From assembly GCF_000016905.1 (NCBI RefSeq), contig NC_009616.1, positions 620,001 through 684,000 of the forward strand: a DNA stretch of 64,000 bases, written 5' to 3'. The DNA comes from Thermosipho melanesiensis BI429 (GTDB lineage Bacteria; Thermotogota; Thermotogae; Thermotogales; Fervidobacteriaceae). The stretch's first letter is position 1. Every line of letters begins with the position of its first letter. This document shows positions 62,001-64,000 of this stretch, one piece after another. The translations under genes and the position numbers were made by a program. Below the pieces are notes generated by a model. It saw nothing but the letters and a program-made list of their open reading frames with translations. It did no database searches and was not told the origin of the DNA.

Positions 62001-62777
62001 TCATTCGTTTAATATTTTTTCAAGATACCTCGATAAAAAAGCACCAATAAGAAAATAAATATATGTTAACCATTTCTGAGTAATGGGAAATATAATTATT
62101 GTTCCAGATATTGTTAAACCAATCAAAAAAGCTAATACTTTCTCCCTATATTTTTTTATCAATCTTTCCAGCAATTTAATTATAAGTACAAGCCCTATAA
62201 TCACACCAATTCCTAATGGAATCAAAATTTTTAAATTCATAACAGATATAGCATCAATAACAGGTTTATATATTCCCATAATTAAAAGCATTGATGAACC
62301 ACTTATACCAGGTAAAACCATAGTAGCCGCACTAATTATTCCTCCAAAAACTAAATACCATGTGGAAACATTTAAATTACTTATCTCAAAATTTTGAGCA
62401 AATTTTAAAAGCATATAGGTAATTAAAAACGAAATGGTTATTATCGAAACATTTCCAATATTTTTTAAATTAACTCTTTTCACTAAATATATTAAACCAC
62501 CAACGATTAAACCGGTAAACACACCATAAGAATACTCTGGATATTTTGAAAAGATCAAAGATAAAACCTTTGAAAGTAATACAATAGAAAAACCCATACC
62601 CAATATTAACAATAAAATAGTTTTAACAGAATCTTTCTTCCAATTAAATGAAACAATATCAGAAGCAGATTTTAATATAACTTCATACCTTCCAGAAATA
62701 ACCGCAATTGTTCCTCCACTTATTCCAGGTAAAAGATTAGCTATTCCCATAATAATCCCAAGTAGAAAATTATTCAC
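62001..62777 (-). CDS. DUF368-family polytopic membrane protein (putative undecaprenyl-phosphate translocase)
   Basis: A ~258-residue protein with about eight hydrophobic segments. It has the DUF368 duplicated signature (IANLLPGISGGTIAVISGRY near residue 15 and SAATMVLPGISGSSMLLIMG near 150). DUF368 proteins have been implicated in recycling undecaprenyl phosphate across the membrane; the role here is inferred. The start is set at GTG 62777 because GGAGGA is at the right distance; the GTG at 62783 overlaps the site. Confidence 0.87.
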   Translation of the reverse strand: MNNFLLGIIMGIANLLPGISGGTIAVISGRYEVILKSASDIVSFNWKKDSVKTILLLILGMGFSIVLLSKVLSLIFSKYPEYSYGVFTGLIVGGLIYLVKRVNLKNIGNVSIITISFLITYMLLKFAQNFEISNLNVSTWYLVFGGIISAATMVLPGISGSSMLLIMGIYKPVIDAISVMNLKILIPLGIGVIIGLVLIIKLLERLIKKYREKVLAFLIGLTISGTIIIFPITQKWLTYIYFLIGAFLSRYLEKILNE

Positions 62778-62826
62778 GTTCACTCCTCCTTTATCTTCAC
62801 AAACTATTATAATATAAATAAAAAAC

Positions 62827-62841
62827 GCTCCGTAAAGGAGC
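62827..62841 (-). terminator. Terminator after the Lys-Leu-Gly tRNA cluster
   Basis: GCTCC and GGAGC pair around a five-base loop. On the minus strand it is followed by GTTTTTTA and preceded by A residues. It can also end a plus-strand transcript, where nine T follow. Confidence 0.8.
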
Positions 62842-62871
62842 TTTTTTTTTAATCGGTTCTATTAATCATTT

Positions 62872-62946
62872 TGGAGCGGGCGACGGGATTTGAACCCGCG
62901 ACCTCCTGCTTGGCAAGCAGGCGCTCTACCACTGAGCTACACCCGC
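62872..62946 (-). tRNA. tRNA-Gly (GCC)
   Basis: Minus-strand sequence starts GCGGGTGTAGCTCAGTGG, anticodon loop TTGCCAA (GCC), T-loop TTCAAAT and encoded CCA. Confidence 0.94.
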
Positions 62947-62956
62947 ATTTCCATTT

Positions 62957-63043
<87 letters not shown>

Positions 63044-63048
63044 CCCTC

Positions 63049-63124
63049 TGGTGACCCGGGCGGGATTCGAACCCGCGGCCCCCTGATTAAAAGTCAGGTG
63101 CTCTACCGGCTGAGCTACCAGGTC
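63049..63124 (-). tRNA. tRNA-Lys (TTT)
   Basis: Minus-strand sequence starts GACCTGGTAGCTCAGCCGG, anticodon loop CTTTTAA (TTT), T-loop TTCGAAT and encoded CCA. The acceptor stem has one T-G pair. Confidence 0.92.
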
Positions 63125-63145
63125 AACCAACACAAACCGATTAAA

Positions 63146-63174
63146 ATAATATCATATCATTCAAGCTCTGTCAA
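63146..63174 (-). promoter_or_regulatory. Promoter of the Lys-Leu-Gly tRNA cluster
   Basis: On the minus strand TTGACA (63169-63174) and TATTAT (63146-63151) are 17 bases apart, about 20 bases before tRNA-Lys. Confidence 0.8.
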
Positions 63175-63201
63175 GTTTCTTTGAGAAAATAAAAGTAAAA
63201 T

Positions 63202-64000
63202 CTACTTTAATTTTTTGTTTTTATCTTCATACATTTTCCTATCAGCTAAACTAATTATTTTCTCCAAACCTAATTCTTTTTCTATTTTTTGTATTCCAAC
63301 AGAGCAACCTATTTCAATATTCCTACCGTCAATATTTATCTTTCTTGACAAAACTTTCTTTAATCTCTCAGATATTTTTTCTATCCCTTCATCTGTAGAT
63401 TTAACAAACAATAAAAATTCATCCCCTCCAAATCTAATTAGCAAATCATCCTTTTTTGTAATCCTTTGCATTCTCTCAGTAACTATTTTCAAAACCTCAT
63501 CGCCAATAAGGTGGCCAAAATTATCGTTAACAGATTTGAAATTATCCAAATCAATAAATAACACATGGCTAAATCTTTCCCAAGACACCTCTTCTAAATA
63601 CTGCCTGTTATATAGGCCTGTTAAAATATCTTTATATACATTACCAAGTCTCTCGTATAACTTTAAATAATCGTACAAAATTTTCGATAATACATCTTTT
63701 GTCGTATCAAAAACAGCATCGTCTGTTTTTCTCTTTTTCCTCTTTCTATACCAATCAATATTCAAAATAGCATATACCTGTTCTTCATACACAAGTGGTA
63801 TACCAACCCAAGATTTTACAGGAATATCTTTTAGTTCAATCCAACAATCTGCTTTTGTTACATCTTCTATATAAAAACTAGAAGCTGTATATATTATCTT
63901 CCTTAAATTCTTTGGTGTTTGACTTTGAAAAAATTCTCCCAAATTCTCCAAAGGATTTTCATCCAGCGCATGAGACCAAATTAAAAATCTCCACATTTTA
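63202..64000 (-). CDS. GAF-GGDEF protein, probable diguanylate cyclase (cut by window edge)
   Basis: The visible part has a GAF-like segment (WIELKDIPVKSWVGIPLVYE, EQVYAILNIDWYRKRKKRK) and a GGDEF domain (DILTGLYNRQYLEE, HVLFIDLDNFKSVNDNFGHL, RFGGDEFLLFVKSTD, GCSVGIQKIEKEL). The inhibitory RxxD site is not conserved (KKDD). It should make cyclic di-GMP in response to a signal sensed upstream. The reading frame is still open at the window end, so the true start is outside. It is the second GGDEF protein in the window. Confidence 0.88.
   Translation of the reverse strand, partial: KMWRFLIWSHALDENPLENLGEFFQSQTPKNLRKIIYTASSFYIEDVTKADCWIELKDIPVKSWVGIPLVYEEQVYAILNIDWYRKRKKRKTDDAVFDTTKDVLSKILYDYLKLYERLGNVYKDILTGLYNRQYLEEVSWERFSHVLFIDLDNFKSVNDNFGHLIGDEVLKIVTERMQRITKKDDLLIRFGGDEFLLFVKSTDEGIEKISERLKKVLSRKINIDGRNIEIGCSVGIQKIEKELGLEKIISLADRKMYEDKNKKLK

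Overview
The window is a piece of an AT-rich bacterial chromosome that looks like a member of the Thermotogales, most likely Thermosipho or a close relative such as Fervidobacterium. I infer this from family knowledge, not a database match. The signs are an AT-rich protein-coding background around very GC-rich rRNA genes, a MalG with a very large insertion, a NusG of about 356 residues with an extra domain, class II and class III ribonucleotide reductases together, a short SufC-SufB pair, rubrerythrin-type oxygen defence, glutamate dehydrogenase and maltose ABC uptake.

Layout. 0-16.9 kb: partial secA, an HD-domain protein, a ferritin-like protein, a frame-split alkaline-phosphatase-superfamily gene, malE-malF-malG, a Clp ATPase, isoaspartyl dipeptidase, a CPBP protease, a NifX-like protein, sufC-sufB and glutamate dehydrogenase. 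17.0-27.1 kb: two complete rRNA operons (16S, tRNA-Ile, tRNA-Ala, 23S, 5S) in direct tandem on the minus strand with a 5044-base period. I see no difference between the copies over about 4.99 kb. 27.2-32.4 kb: nrdD-nrdG-nrdJ behind two NrdR-type boxes. 32.4-38.2 kb: a patch rich in broken genes. It holds ribokinase and LacI-family remnants, then secreted or envelope proteins that mostly carry OB folds beside a Staphylococcal-nuclease-like lipoprotein and two beta-barrel-like proteins. Four of its genes carry stops, frameshifts or truncation. 38.2-43.4 kb: the glycerol operon glpA-like, FAD oxidoreductase, DUF1667, glpK, glpP, with a leader hairpin that is a candidate GlpP target. 43.4-50.7 kb: GGDEF protein, flagellin, tRNA-Leu, Nudix, HAD, DUF123, clpX, tsaD and a CBS-ATPase protein. 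50.7-57.6 kb: hflK-hflC, rubrerythrin, glyQ-glyS and a RodA/FtsW gene. 57.7-62 kb: tRNA-Cys, a CAT tRNA, rpsF-ssb-rpsR, tRNA-Thr, tRNA-Tyr, rpmG, tRNA-Trp, secE-nusG-rplK-rplA. 62-64 kb: a DUF368 membrane protein, three tRNAs and a partial GGDEF protein.

How it works together. Most of the window is growth machinery: rRNA, tRNA, ribosomal proteins, dNTP synthesis and tRNA modification. Around it sit carbon uptake (maltose, glycerol) and anaerobic redox and oxygen defence. Stable-RNA promoters are recognisable as TTGACA-like and TATAAT-like boxes 16-18 bases apart. Terminator-like hairpins often lie directly between a stop codon and the next gene's ribosome binding site inside operons. The most unusual region is the OB-fold, beta-barrel and nuclease cluster at 33.3-38.2 kb. 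It reads as an envelope-associated nucleic-acid handling set that is now partly disabled or contains sequence errors.
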